This document shows positions 1 to 8,611 of a stretch of 18,822 nt of DNA, in pieces. The notes beneath the pieces are model-generated. The model had not been told where the DNA came from, did not search any database, and worked only from the letters and a program-made list of their open reading frames with translations. This DNA is from an uncultured bacterium. Its GTDB lineage: Bacteria; Pseudomonadota; Gammaproteobacteria; Burkholderiales; Burkholderiaceae_E. Within the stretch, counting starts at the first letter, position 1. Every line of letters starts with the position of its first letter. The position numbers and the translations under genes were made by a program. The DNA is taken from positions 1 through 18,822 of the forward strand of contig CAIPGD010000326.1 of NCBI GenBank assembly GCA_903864485.1, written 5' to 3'.

Positions 1-317
1 CCAACCAACCAGGCCAATTCGGGGCGATGCTCAATCACCTTCTGTGCCACCGACAGCAGAGCCAGGACCCCGCCCTCTCCACGGTGATCGAACCGCAGGA
101 CGATCGACACATATTTAAGAGAGACAATGATGGTCACCGACCAGAACATCATCGACAAAATGCCGAAAACGTTCTCAGGGGTTGGCGCAATCGCGTGCGC
201 GCCGTAAAAAGCTTCCTTGAAGGCGTAAAGAGGCGATGTTCCGATATCGCCAAAGACCACCCCCAACGCCGCCAGCACCATCACCCGAAAGGGTTGACCG
301 TGATTTTGCGCGCTCAT
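1..317 (-). CDS. kup: Kup-type potassium uptake transporter, N-terminal part (cut by window edge)
   Basis: The first 105 residues of a KUP/HAK/KT family K+/H+ symporter, an inner-membrane protein for low-affinity potassium uptake. The frame is open from an ATG at 317 to base 1, so the rest of the roughly 620-residue protein lies outside the window. The diagnostic first membrane segment reads LGVVFGDIGTSPLYAFKEAF (residues 18-37), the family signature. It is followed by a second hydrophobic segment (FGILSMMFWSVTIIVSLKYV, about 52-71) and the conserved RFDHRGEGG loop (75-83). It starts 21 bp after the srkA stop on the same strand, so the two are probably cotranscribed. Identity is firm from the motifs; the exact start is the first Met before the family-typical N-terminus. 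Confidence 0.93.
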   Translation of the reverse strand, partial: MSAQNHGQPFRVMVLAALGVVFGDIGTSPLYAFKEAFYGAHAIAPTPENVFGILSMMFWSVTIIVSLKYVSIVLRFDHRGEGGVLALLSVAQKVIEHRPELAWLV

Positions 318-338
318 GCAGAACAGACTCCGATCTGA

Positions 339-1376
339 TTAATCCATCAAAGGCTCGAGCCTCGGCTCCTCCATCGCGCCCACCTGCTCACGAAGCGCCA
401 GGATCCGATCCTGCCAATCCCGCACAGACCCAAACCACGGAAACGCGGCAGGAAATGCTGGATCTTCCCAGCGCCGCGCAATCCAAGCAGTGTAATGCAC
501 GTAGCGAAGCGTTCGTAAGGCTTCAATCAGATGCAGCTCGCGCAAATCGAATCGGCCAAAGGTCTGATATCCCTTTAAGACCTGCGTCAGTTGGCGCGAC
601 TGCGACGTCGCATCACCCGACAAAAGCATCCAAAGATCCTGAATCGCCGGTCCTGTTCGTGAATCATCAAAATCCACAAAATGTGGGCCCGCATCGGTCC
701 ATAAAATGTTTCCGGCATGGCAATCACCGTGCAGCCGAATCAACTCGATGCCCTGAGCCCGTTCGAATGCGCGCCGCACGCCCGCCATCGCCAGTTGCGT
801 AACGGCGGCCCACGCAGCTTTGAGTTCCGGGGGAATCCAATTCGATTGGTCCAGCCAGGCGAGTGGGCGATCGCCAAAGGTTTCGATATCAACGGATTCA
901 CGCGACTTAAAAGACCGCGATGATCCAACGCGATGGAGCCGCCCCATGAAACGACCGATCCGCTCCAGCACGCGGTCATCGTCCAACTCCGGAGCCCGGC
1001 CACCCCTGCGCTCAAATAGCGCAAATCGATGGGCACCATGGTGGTGAAGAGTGGTGCCATTTAAAACGATGGGGGGAACCGCGGGAATTTCGCTCGCCAC
1101 CAGCTCAGCCAGAAAGTCATGTTCTTCTTGAATTGCCTCATCGCTCCAACGCCCAGGTCGGTAAAACTTGGCAATCAGGAAGCTATCGGAGCTCCGTTCA
1201 GCCCCTCCATCCTCAATACCAATCTGATAGACCCGATTTTCGAAACTATTGAGCGCCATCAGCCGACCGTCGCACCGAGGGCCAACCGCCTCAATCGCAT
1301 CCATCACGGCTTCTGGCATTAACTGCCCAAATGGGGTTTCAACCCCTGAAGGGTCAACCGCTTCACGTGTTGTCAC
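339..1376 (-). CDS. srkA: Stress response kinase A (SrkA/YihE), aminoglycoside-phosphotransferase-fold Ser/Thr kinase
   Basis: Cytoplasmic protein kinase of the SrkA/YihE family, which in E. coli protects stressed cells from programmed death. The catalytic loop LHGDCHAGNILW and the metal-binding VDFDDSRTGPAIQDLWML are both intact and almost identical to those I recall for E. coli SrkA, as is the C-terminal RRWEDPAFP...FPW. The longest frame opens at a TTG at 1403, but a GTG at 1376 has AAGGGG six bases ahead and gives 345 residues, close to the 328 of the E. coli protein, so I chose it. It is divergent from gnd and lies just upstream of kup. Substrate is unknown. Confidence 0.9.
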   Translation of the reverse strand: MTTREAVDPSGVETPFGQLMPEAVMDAIEAVGPRCDGRLMALNSFENRVYQIGIEDGGAERSSDSFLIAKFYRPGRWSDEAIQEEHDFLAELVASEIPAVPPIVLNGTTLHHHGAHRFALFERRGGRAPELDDDRVLERIGRFMGRLHRVGSSRSFKSRESVDIETFGDRPLAWLDQSNWIPPELKAAWAAVTQLAMAGVRRAFERAQGIELIRLHGDCHAGNILWTDAGPHFVDFDDSRTGPAIQDLWMLLSGDATSQSRQLTQVLKGYQTFGRFDLRELHLIEALRTLRYVHYTAWIARRWEDPAFPAAFPWFGSVRDWQDRILALREQVGAMEEPRLEPLMD

Positions 1377-1399
1377 ACTTTTCCCCTTATGATTCACGG

Positions 1400-1421
1400 T
1401 CAACTCACAATCAACTCACAA
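1400..1421. repeat. 11-bp perfect tandem direct repeat between srkA and gnd
   Basis: TCAACTCACAA occurs twice head to tail (1400-1410 and 1411-1421) in the only 59 bp separating the divergent srkA and gnd starts. Eleven bases is about one helical turn, so both copies face the same side of the DNA, as would suit a tandem operator. The repeat ends just before the gnd ribosome-binding site. No regulator is identified. Confidence 0.6.
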
Positions 1422-1435
1422 TAATGAGGCACTCA

Positions 1436-2410
1436 ATGCAACTTGGAATGATCGGCCTGGGCCGAATGGGCGGCAATATTGTTCGGCGTCTAATGCGCGA
1501 TCATCACGAGTGCGTGGTGTTTGATGCCAGTACTCCCGCGATCTCCCAATTGGTAGGAGAAGGCGCCACCGGAAGCACAGACCTGGCAGATCTCGTCTCC
1601 AAACTGGCCCACCCTCGCGCCGTCTGGGTCATGCTGCCGGCGGGCGAAATCACCGAACACACCGTTGAAGCGCTGAGCCAGATCCTCGAGTCGGGTGACA
1701 TCATCATCGACGGCGGTAACTCCAATTATCAAGATGACGTGCGCCGGGCCCATGCGCTCGAATCAAAAGGGATCCGCTACATCGACGTCGGCACCAGCGG
1801 CGGAGTCTGGGGCCTTGAGCGTGGATATTGCATGATGATCGGTGGCGATCAGGCAGCCGTTCAGCACCTTGATCCAATTTTCAAGACCCTGGCGCCAGGA
1901 ATCGGAACAATTGACAAAACCCCTGGTCGCGAAAATCTGCACTCCACAGCAGAACACGGCTACCTCTACACTGGCCCTGCCGGATCCGGCCATTTTGTGA
2001 AAATGGTTCACAACGGAATCGAATACGGTCTGATGCAGGCGTACGCCGAAGGCCTCGATATTCTCAAAGGCGTTGGTCAGGAGAGCATCCCAGCCGAGCG
2101 TCGTTATGACCTCAATCTCGCTGACATCACCGAACTCTGGCGTCGTGGCAGCGTCGTTTCGTCCTGGCTGCTCGATCTGAGCGCAATTGCCCTCGCCGAA
2201 GACCCCGAACTACGCAGTTACTCGGGCTTTGTGCAGGATTCGGGTGAAGGTCGCTGGACCATCATGGCGGCGATCGAAGAGGCGGTTCCCGCGGACGTGC
2301 TTTCGGCAGCCCTCTACGCTCGATTCCGTTCGCGCCAGGACCACACGTTCGCCGAGAAACTCCTGTCTGCGATGCGCAAACAGTTCGGCGGCCACAAAGA
2401 GCCACATTGA
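1436..2410 (+). CDS. gnd: 6-phosphogluconate dehydrogenase, decarboxylating, short (GndA-like) form
   Basis: Cytoplasmic enzyme oxidising 6-phosphogluconate to ribulose 5-phosphate and CO2. From the ATG at 1436 (TGAGG six bases ahead) it has 324 residues, the size of the short dimer-type class rather than the ~470-residue E. coli type. Seen: the Rossmann motif GLGRMGGN near the N-terminus, GGNSNYQDDVRRA, the active-site region DVGTSGGVWGLERGYCMMIGG, and GPAGSGHFVKMVHNGIEYG holding the catalytic Lys. The end of strand beta-2 reads VVFDAS: an Asp there, instead of the Asn-Arg pair of NADP-dependent enzymes, suggests NAD+ preference (inference). A 35-residue upstream extension of the frame overlaps srkA and is unlikely to be translated. 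zwf follows after 51 bp, so they are probably one operon; no phosphogluconolactonase gene lies between them. Confidence 0.92.
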   Translation: MQLGMIGLGRMGGNIVRRLMRDHHECVVFDASTPAISQLVGEGATGSTDLADLVSKLAHPRAVWVMLPAGEITEHTVEALSQILESGDIIIDGGNSNYQDDVRRAHALESKGIRYIDVGTSGGVWGLERGYCMMIGGDQAAVQHLDPIFKTLAPGIGTIDKTPGRENLHSTAEHGYLYTGPAGSGHFVKMVHNGIEYGLMQAYAEGLDILKGVGQESIPAERRYDLNLADITELWRRGSVVSSWLLDLSAIALAEDPELRSYSGFVQDSGEGRWTIMAAIEEAVPADVLSAALYARFRSRQDHTFAEKLLSAMRKQFGGHKEPH

Positions 2411-2461
2411 CTCGTAGCGCACGCCTAAACGTTCACTTCTGACATCTCAACGGATCCGTTC

Positions 2462-4000
2462 ATGCACAACGACCACGATCACGAAACGATTCGACACGGC
2501 GACCGGGCACCCGCATGCAACATGGTTATTTTTGGTGGAGGCGGCGACCTCACCAAGCGCCTCCTGATGCCTGCGCTCTACAACCTGTCGCGCACGGGTT
2601 TGTTACCCGAGCATTTTTCGCTGATCGGGGTCGACCGTCTCGAACTGACCAACGAGGCATTTCGCCTGCAGATCGAAGAAGCCCTGCGCGCCTTCGGCAA
2701 TGACAAGCATTACGCGCAAAAGCTGGACGAGCATCACCTGCAAAACCTGCTATCGCGGATCACGTACCTGCAAGGCGATTTCAGCGACCCGGCATGTTAT
2801 GCCCGCCTGAACGACCGCCTGCAATCCAATGCGGCTGCCGAGGCCACTGGTGAGAATGTCGTGTTCTACCTGGCCGTTGCGGCGAGGTTCTTTGCGGGGA
2901 TCGTCGACCAACTCGGTGCTTCGGGTCTTGTCACTGAGGGCCCCAACCGCTGGCGTCGGGTCGTGGTCGAAAAGCCCTTCGGCCACGATGTCGAGTCTGC
3001 CAAGGCACTCAACAGCCAGTTGCGCAAGAGCGTTGCCGAGCGTCAGATTTATCGGATGGACCACTTCCTGGGCAAGGAAACCGTCCAGAACATTATGCTG
3101 ATGCGGTTTGCGAACGGGATTTTCGAACCACTCTGGAACCGCGAACATATCGATCACGTCCAGATCACGGTCGCCGAAACCGTTGGCGTCGAGCGCCGTG
3201 CGGGGTTTTACGAAACCACCGGCGCACTGCGCGATATGGTTCCCAATCACATCTTCCAGCTGCTAGCACTGGTCGGGATGGAACCGCCGGCTGCGTTCAC
3301 GGCAGATGCGATTCGGACTGAAAAAACCAAGGTCCTCACTGCCGTTCATCCTGTCGTGGCCGCGACCGATTCGGTTCGGGGCCAGTACGCTGCAGGATCC
3401 CGGGATGAACAGCCACTGCGTGGTTATCGTGCCGAGGACGGCGTTGCGCCTGCGAGTATGACGGAGACCTACACGGCGCTCAAACTTCAAATCGACAACT
3501 GGCGTTGGGCTGGCGTGCCGTTCTACCTGCGCACGGGAAAGGCACTGAGCAAACGCAACAGCGAAATCTATATCCAGTTCAAGCGCCCGCCGCTGTCGCT
3601 TTTCAAGGACACAGCCACTGAGGCGCTGACTCCCAATGCACTCGTCCTCAAGCTGCAACCCGATGAAGGTGCACAACTGAGTTTTGGGGCCAAGATCCCA
3701 GGACCAACCATCTCGATCGGTCAGGTTCATATGGATTTTCACTACGGTGATTATTTCCAGAATGCTCCCAGCACTGGATATGAAACGCTGATCTACGACT
3801 GCATGATTGGTGACGCAACCCTGTTCCAGCGCTCCGATAGCGTGATTGCCGGATGGGAAATCGTCGAACCGCTGCTCAAATACTGGGCCAACGACGCGAC
3901 CGCCCCCCTCGCCTTTTATCCCGCCGGCTCAGATGGTCCCGCAGAATCAGAAGCGCTTTTGCAGCAATCCGGCAGGTCCTGGCGCCCTGTGACCGTTTAG
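2462..4000 (+). CDS. zwf: Glucose-6-phosphate 1-dehydrogenase
   Basis: First enzyme of the oxidative pentose-phosphate and Entner-Doudoroff routes, making 6-phosphogluconolactone and reduced nicotinamide cofactor in the cytoplasm. At 512 residues it is of normal length. The N-terminal nucleotide-binding motif is GGGGDLTKRLLMPALYNL (residues 25-42), EKPFG lies at 170-174, the substrate-binding RMDHFLGKE at 198-206, and RDMVPNHIFQ carries the probable catalytic His263. An Arg (R59 in GVDRLEL) is kept at the place that binds the NADP 2'-phosphate in other G6PDHs. No strong ribosome-binding site precedes the ATG at 2462; another ATG at 2521 would remove the first 20 residues, ahead of the Rossmann fold. 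It converges with tadC with 7 bases between the stops and no visible terminator hairpin. Confidence 0.94.
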   Translation: MHNDHDHETIRHGDRAPACNMVIFGGGGDLTKRLLMPALYNLSRTGLLPEHFSLIGVDRLELTNEAFRLQIEEALRAFGNDKHYAQKLDEHHLQNLLSRITYLQGDFSDPACYARLNDRLQSNAAAEATGENVVFYLAVAARFFAGIVDQLGASGLVTEGPNRWRRVVVEKPFGHDVESAKALNSQLRKSVAERQIYRMDHFLGKETVQNIMLMRFANGIFEPLWNREHIDHVQITVAETVGVERRAGFYETTGALRDMVPNHIFQLLALVGMEPPAAFTADAIRTEKTKVLTAVHPVVAATDSVRGQYAAGSRDEQPLRGYRAEDGVAPASMTETYTALKLQIDNWRWAGVPFYLRTGKALSKRNSEIYIQFKRPPLSLFKDTATEALTPNALVLKLQPDEGAQLSFGAKIPGPTISIGQVHMDFHYGDYFQNAPSTGYETLIYDCMIGDATLFQRSDSVIAGWEIVEPLLKYWANDATAPLAFYPAGSDGPAESEALLQQSGRSWRPVTV

Positions 4001-4007
4001 TTTTGCT

Positions 4008-4925
4008 TTAGTTCTGCCCGCTGAGCATCGGCAAGATCATGTGATAAGTCCTGATGCCTGCGGGTCCCAGAACGACCATACTGATCGCTGGAAAGATGCA
4101 AAGCACCAGCGGAAACAACATTTTCGTCGGAATCTTTGCGGCCGCTTCCTCCGCCTGATTCTGACGTTTGTTGCGCAATTCTTCGGCAAATACGCGTAGC
4201 GACTGCCCGAGGCTGGTGCCGAATTTATCGGTCTGGGACAACATCATTGCAAACGCGTTCACCTCTTCAACCCCCGTTCGAAGGCTGAGGTTCCGCAGCG
4301 CTTTTTCGCGACTGTTACCAGCGCGCGTCTCGAGGTTGAGGAGATGAATTTCCTCCATCATGGCGATGCTGTGAATTCGCATCTCCTCGGCGACTCGCAC
4401 GAGCGCGGCTTCCAGCCCCAAACCCGCTTCAACACAGACCAACAGCAAATCCGCCGTATCCGGAAAGTGCTCGAAGATCTCGCGTTTGCGTGAACTCACG
4501 GCCAGATGAAGACATAGATTGGGAAGAAAGCAGCCAACCATTGCGCTGACCAGAATTAAAAACAAGCGACTGTTCGCCTCAAACCCCTGACCAGACCCAT
4601 CCAACATCGAAAAAGTCGCCACTGCGAAGACCAGCGGCAATAAGGTCTTGGCGGCGTAGAACAGGACGGGCGCATTCTGACTTCGAATCCCCGCATTCAG
4701 GAACTTAATCCGCTGTGGCGAACTCTCCCAAGGGCCCGACGGAATGGAGAGCCTCGCCAATGGGCCGGCCACGCGAACGACCGTTGGAATCCAGTCGGTT
4801 CTGACCCCGGGCTCGCCCAAATCCTGAACCCGACGCTGCGACGCATCGGGTAAGAACCACCGGATCAGCGAAAGGCTAACCAATGTCACCACACAAAAAA
4901 CAATGCCACCGTAGAGGATCATCAT
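4008..4925 (-). CDS. tadC: Tad pilus inner-membrane platform protein TadC
   Basis: Polytopic inner-membrane protein of the T2SSF (GspF) superfamily, one of the two platform proteins on which the CpaF ATPase acts to assemble Flp pili. 305 residues, as expected. Membrane segments are visible near residues 4-22, 87-106, 120-143 and 270-295. The F domain (about 155-285) opens with HFPDTADLLLVCVEAGLGLEAAL, typical of TadC. Start: ATG at 4925 with AAAGG about seven bases ahead; a second ATG follows at once. It lies 10 bp after tadB and is the last gene of the tad block, converging with zwf. Confidence 0.9.
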   Translation of the reverse strand: MMILYGGIVFCVVTLVSLSLIRWFLPDASQRRVQDLGEPGVRTDWIPTVVRVAGPLARLSIPSGPWESSPQRIKFLNAGIRSQNAPVLFYAAKTLLPLVFAVATFSMLDGSGQGFEANSRLFLILVSAMVGCFLPNLCLHLAVSSRKREIFEHFPDTADLLLVCVEAGLGLEAALVRVAEEMRIHSIAMMEEIHLLNLETRAGNSREKALRNLSLRTGVEEVNAFAMMLSQTDKFGTSLGQSLRVFAEELRNKRQNQAEEAAAKIPTKMLFPLVLCIFPAISMVVLGPAGIRTYHMILPMLSGQN

Positions 4926-4935
4926 TGGGAACCTT

Positions 4936-5925
4936 TCAGACTCGGAGTTGAACGATACGGTGAGACCAAAAGGCGCCGATCGCCATCACGACCAGCACCT
5001 TGTAAGTCAACTGAACCCCGATCGGATCGGTCCACAAAACGCTGATGAATTCGTGATTAACGAACTCCGGCAAACCCCCGAGTGCAAAAGGCAGCAGGCA
5101 AAGGACCCAGGCCGACCATCGTCCCTCGGTGCTGAGCACGCGGACCTTGCCGTAAAACTTCAAGCGGTCGCGGATCAAACGACTCAGGTTTTCGAGGACT
5201 TCGGACAAGTTGCCACCCGCATCACGCTGAACCAGCACGGCCACTGCGAAATAGCCCATGTCGGTAACCGGCACCCTCGTAGTCAGATTTTCCATCGCAT
5301 GCTGGATTGAAACCCCAAAATTGATTTCGTCATGGGTGATCCGGAATTCGAAAGCGATTGGATCGACCACGTGAAGGCTCACCATCTGCAAGGCCTGCGG
5401 CAATGCATTGCCAGCCCGCAGTGCGCGCGCAATGAAATCCAGCGTGTCAGGCAACTGCTCGACAACTCGAGCTAAACGACGGCGCCGGCGAGCCATTACA
5501 AAGAGCGCTGGCGAGGCCCCGGCAAACGTTGTAAGCGTCCAGTCAATTGCGGTTGTTGGCTCGAGAGAGGCCATCGCCACATGCGCCGCCGCCCCCAACC
5601 CGACGGTTAGCAAGAGCAACCGACTCACCGTCCAATCGAGACCTGACTGGACCAGCCATCGATCCAGCAATTGCAATCGCGGGATCTGGAGCAACAAACG
5701 CTCGATGGCTGGCACCTCGCTGAGCAAATGGTTCTTGAGAACCGCTGACCGTTCGGATGGATCAGAGGCGGCGGAAAGAGCGCGCAGACGGCGGCCCGCC
5801 TGCCTGGCGTCGGGTCCCTTGTAGGTGTTCCAGACGAGATACGCGCCCTCAAAAAATAATACGATCGATATGAACGCAAGAACTACCACCAGGGGGAAAG
5901 CGCCGTTCGAGAGCAGGCTATTCAT
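4936..5925 (-). CDS. tadB: Tad pilus inner-membrane platform protein TadB
   Basis: Second GspF-superfamily platform protein of the Flp pilus machine. From the ATG at 5925 it has 329 residues: an N-terminal membrane segment (about 10-30), a central hydrophobic pair (about 110-150), an F domain starting at EQLPDTLDFIARALRAGNAL, and two C-terminal membrane segments. The open frame extends upstream to 6144, but that part overlaps cpaF and has no membrane-protein character. The ATG at 5925 overlaps the cpaF stop by 8 bases, the usual translational coupling in tad operons, so I chose it. GNLSEVLENLSRLIRDR is the conserved family segment. Confidence 0.91.
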   Translation of the reverse strand: MNSLLSNGAFPLVVVLAFISIVLFFEGAYLVWNTYKGPDARQAGRRLRALSAASDPSERSAVLKNHLLSEVPAIERLLLQIPRLQLLDRWLVQSGLDWTVSRLLLLTVGLGAAAHVAMASLEPTTAIDWTLTTFAGASPALFVMARRRRRLARVVEQLPDTLDFIARALRAGNALPQALQMVSLHVVDPIAFEFRITHDEINFGVSIQHAMENLTTRVPVTDMGYFAVAVLVQRDAGGNLSEVLENLSRLIRDRLKFYGKVRVLSTEGRWSAWVLCLLPFALGGLPEFVNHEFISVLWTDPIGVQLTYKVLVVMAIGAFWSHRIVQLRV

Positions 5926-7366
5926 AGCGAAGACTTGAATCAAACAACGAGTCGGACAGATCAACCCCGGCGTTACGCAATTTCTCGGTAATCTTCGGTC
6001 GGAGCCCTGTCGCCATAAAATGGCCAATGGCTTTCCCACGCGCATCGACGCCAGTTTGCTGGTACGCGAAAATTTCCTGCATGGTGACGACGTCCCCCTC
6101 CATCCCGGTAATCTCCTGAATGCTGGTGATCTTGCGCTGGCCATCGGCCAGTCGGTTCGCTTGGATCACCACCGAAATTGCAGAAGTGATTTGTTGACGC
6201 ATCGCCTTGAGCGGCAGATTTAATCCGGCCATGCTGATCATGTTTTCAAGACGGGAAATCGCGTCCCGCGAGTTGTTCGCATGAATTGTCGTCATCGATC
6301 CCTCATGCCCGGTGTTCATCGCCTGCAGCATGTCGACCGCCTCGGCGCCACGCACCTCCCCCATCAAAATCCGGTCAGGTCGCATTCGGAGAGCGTTCCG
6401 CATGAGCGCACGCTGATTCACCTCGCCCTTCCCTTCAATGTTCGGCGGACGCGTTTCGAGTCGGATGACATGCGGCTGCTGCAGCTGTAATTCCGCCGCA
6501 TCTTCGATCGTCACGATCCGCTCAGTTTCTGGAATGGCCCCAGAAAGAATATTCAATAAGGTGGTCTTGCCAGAGCCTGTACCGCCCGAAATGATCATGT
6601 TGACCTTAGCCCTAGCAAGCCCCTGAAGTAAGGTCGCCATCTCGGTGGTTAATGAACGGTGGGTCTTCACTAGATCATTCATCTTGAGAGGGATCGCTGC
6701 AAAGCGCCGGATTGAGACCGTTGGTCCATCGAGCGCAATCGGTGGAATGACGGCATTCACACGAGACCCGTCGGGCAAACGGGCATCGACCATGGGGCTT
6801 GACTCATCGATACGGCGTCCCACTCGGGATACGATCTTGTCAATAATTCGAAGCAAATGCTGATCATCGGTGAAACGAACTTTGGTGAGCTCGAGGCGGC
6901 CGTGGCGCTCAACGTAAATCTGACGATAGCTATTGACCAAAATGTCAGAAACCGAGGCGTCCGCCATCAAGAGCTCCAGGGGGCCGAGCCCGAGCATTTC
7001 ATTCTGGATATCACGCACCAACATCCGACGTTCTGCATCGTTGATCGGTGCGGGGTTTGCCTGGAGTAGCCAATCAACCTGGGTGCTTATTTCGCGGCGC
7101 AGCTGAAGCTCGGTCATCGACTCAAGAGACGCCAGGTCTACCCGTTCGAGGATCTGCAAGTGCAACCGACTCTTGATCTGAATGTAGGCATCTACGTCGG
7201 AATCGGCGGCAGAATCGGAACTCGTCTGCGACGCACTCGCACTCGTATTTGCACTCGTATTCGCACTCGTATTCGCACTCGTATTCGCAGGCGCCAGGTC
7301 GTGGGCGATCGGCTTAGCACCGTCGCGACGACCCGTTAAAAGGTCCCTCAAATCGAGCATACCCAT
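5918..7366 (-). CDS. cpaF: Tad secretion ATPase CpaF/TadA
   Basis: Hexameric cytoplasmic ATPase (VirB11/GspE superfamily) that powers Flp pilus assembly. 482 residues. Seen in order: a low-complexity Ala-Asn-Thr-Ser N-terminus (about 26-50), a conserved N-terminal domain, Walker A GGTGSGKT (261-268), the Asp box TIEDAAEL (286-293), Walker B RPDRILMGEVRGAE (329-342) and the His box HEGSMTTIHANN (354-365). All catalytic motifs look intact. Start: ATG at 7366; a second in-frame ATG two codons later is equally possible, with GAAGGG somewhat distant. It follows cpaE after 65 bp and overlaps tadB. The low-complexity stretch is coded by a 12-bp tandem repeat, listed separately. Confidence 0.94.
   Translation of the reverse strand: MGMLDLRDLLTGRRDGAKPIAHDLAPANTSANTSANTSANTSASASQTSSDSAADSDVDAYIQIKSRLHLQILERVDLASLESMTELQLRREISTQVDWLLQANPAPINDAERRMLVRDIQNEMLGLGPLELLMADASVSDILVNSYRQIYVERHGRLELTKVRFTDDQHLLRIIDKIVSRVGRRIDESSPMVDARLPDGSRVNAVIPPIALDGPTVSIRRFAAIPLKMNDLVKTHRSLTTEMATLLQGLARAKVNMIISGGTGSGKTTLLNILSGAIPETERIVTIEDAAELQLQQPHVIRLETRPPNIEGKGEVNQRALMRNALRMRPDRILMGEVRGAEAVDMLQAMNTGHEGSMTTIHANNSRDAISRLENMISMAGLNLPLKAMRQQITSAISVVIQANRLADGQRKITSIQEITGMEGDVVTMQEIFAYQQTGVDARGKAIGHFMATGLRPKITEKLRNAGVDLSDSLFDSSLRYE
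7239..7286. repeat. 12-bp tandem repeat inside cpaF (four units)
   Basis: Four contiguous copies of GCACTCGTATTC (plus strand), the first ending in T instead of C, preceded by a partial unit GCACTC (7233-7238). Read on the minus strand each unit adds the four residues Asn-Thr-Ser-Ala to the CpaF N-terminus. Because 12 is a multiple of three, gain or loss of copies would change linker length without breaking the frame. Confidence 0.85.
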
Positions 7367-7431
7367 TGCAGTGAATCCCTTCAGAGTGGTTGATTCCCGG
7401 GCACGAGTGACGCGCTGAGAGTTCGGGCATC

Positions 7432-8592
7432 CTAAAATTTCAGCAGTCGGCTGAGCAGCCCACCCGATATCGGTTCGGGTTTGGGCAATAGGGCCTGAGC
7501 CCAGTCACTGATCGCTTTCGACACCACCCCGGACGGGGCGATCGCGGCAAGGGGTTGGCCTTGGTTAATAGCATCCGCTACATCCCTGAACCCATTCGGT
7601 ACCGTACGGATCCGGTTGGGTCCGAGACTGGCCCGCAGATCGTCAAGCCCGACCTCGGCGCCTCGACCAAAGCGGTTCACCACCACTTCCACCTTCTCGG
7701 AGACGTAGCCGAGAGACCGAAACACCGTCAGGACCCTCTTTGCATTGCGGATGTAGGGCAACATGGCCTGCAGAACCAGATAGATCTGGTCTGCCCGATC
7801 AAGCGCTCGAATGGTCAGATCATCGAGGGTTCGATTCAGATCAAGAACCGTAAAGTCGTACTCCTCGACCGCAATATCCAGAATGGCATTCAAATGTTCG
7901 GAGCTCACCTGAAGCGCTTGAGCCGGATCTTCAGGCGCAGCGAGGATCGAAAAGTGGTTTGAAACCTTCACGGTCGACGCATGCAATAAAGAAGCATCAA
8001 GGCGGCCAATGTTGCGTGCAATTGCCGCGATATCGCTCGACTGGGCCTGATCATGGATGGTCAGGATGGCCTCCCCAAACTGCAGATTCAGGTCTATGAG
8101 CAACACCTTCTTACCGCCTGATCCGAGCTGATGAGCCAGATTGGTGGCCAAAAACGTCGCACCGCTACCGCCTTTACTCGATACAAAGGCAATGACCTGG
8201 CCACTGCGCTGCCGGATCCGCAAACCAAGTTTGGTCTCCACCCGACTAACCGCTGCCTCAACAGTTTCCCGGCTGGCACCCGCCACTAGTACCTCGCGGA
8301 TACCAACCCGCATCGCCTGAATCAGAAACTCAGGATCTTGCTGACCACCAATCAGAATGATCGCCATCCGTGGATATTGATCGGTCACTCGCTCAACAAC
8401 AGACAACGATCCGGAGTCCAGATTTGAGCATTCGACCAAGATCACATCGGGTTGGTCGTGATCGGCCGCCAGCCTCAAGTCCTGGATCCCACCTTCTTGT
8501 CGGGTGACCACGCGCCCGCGATCGCCCCGTTCAAGATGTTCGCAAAGACCCCCAAAGGCCTGCAGACGGGACGATATCAACACAATTTTCAT
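7432..8592 (-). CDS. cpaE: Tad pilus localisation ATPase CpaE/TadZ
   Basis: MinD/ParA-type P-loop protein that places the Flp pilus machine, usually at a pole. 386 residues. The N-terminal ~120 residues form a receiver-like domain in which the usual phosphoacceptor Asp is replaced (ILVECSN, Glu54), so it is probably not phosphorylated, as is common in CpaE/TadZ. The ATPase domain starts with SSKGGSGATFLATNLA (138-153), a deviant Walker A whose second Lys is Ala, as in many TadZ proteins, followed by KVLLIDLNLQFGEA and DFTVLDLNRTLDD. It lies between the tadE-like genes (19-bp gap) and cpaF. Confidence 0.9.
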   Translation of the reverse strand: MKIVLISSRLQAFGGLCEHLERGDRGRVVTRQEGGIQDLRLAADHDQPDVILVECSNLDSGSLSVVERVTDQYPRMAIILIGGQQDPEFLIQAMRVGIREVLVAGASRETVEAAVSRVETKLGLRIRQRSGQVIAFVSSKGGSGATFLATNLAHQLGSGGKKVLLIDLNLQFGEAILTIHDQAQSSDIAAIARNIGRLDASLLHASTVKVSNHFSILAAPEDPAQALQVSSEHLNAILDIAVEEYDFTVLDLNRTLDDLTIRALDRADQIYLVLQAMLPYIRNAKRVLTVFRSLGYVSEKVEVVVNRFGRGAEVGLDDLRASLGPNRIRTVPNGFRDVADAINQGQPLAAIAPSGVVSKAISDWAQALLPKPEPISGGLLSRLLKF

Positions 8593-8611
8593 ACTGGGTT
8601 CCGGATGGGGA

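Noticed and set aside
236..802. Plus-strand open frame of 188 codons
   Set aside because: It lies opposite kup and srkA, is rich in Pro/Arg/Ala/Ser as antisense frames of GC-rich genes are, and has no family motif.
1331..1435. Upstream extension of the gnd frame
   Set aside because: It overlaps srkA on the other strand; the Rossmann fold starts right after the ATG at 1436, which has TGAGG at the proper distance.
2750..3250. Minus-strand open frame of 166 codons
   Set aside because: Antisense to zwf, which carries all catalytic motifs on the plus strand.
5926..6144. Upstream extension of the tadB frame by 73 residues
   Set aside because: It lies wholly inside cpaF on the same strand, is Arg/Ser/Pro-rich without membrane character, and the ATG at 5925 overlaps the cpaF stop as expected for coupled genes.
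7239..7286. CRISPR-like repeat
   Set aside because: Units are contiguous without spacers and lie in frame within cpaF, so it is a coding tandem repeat.
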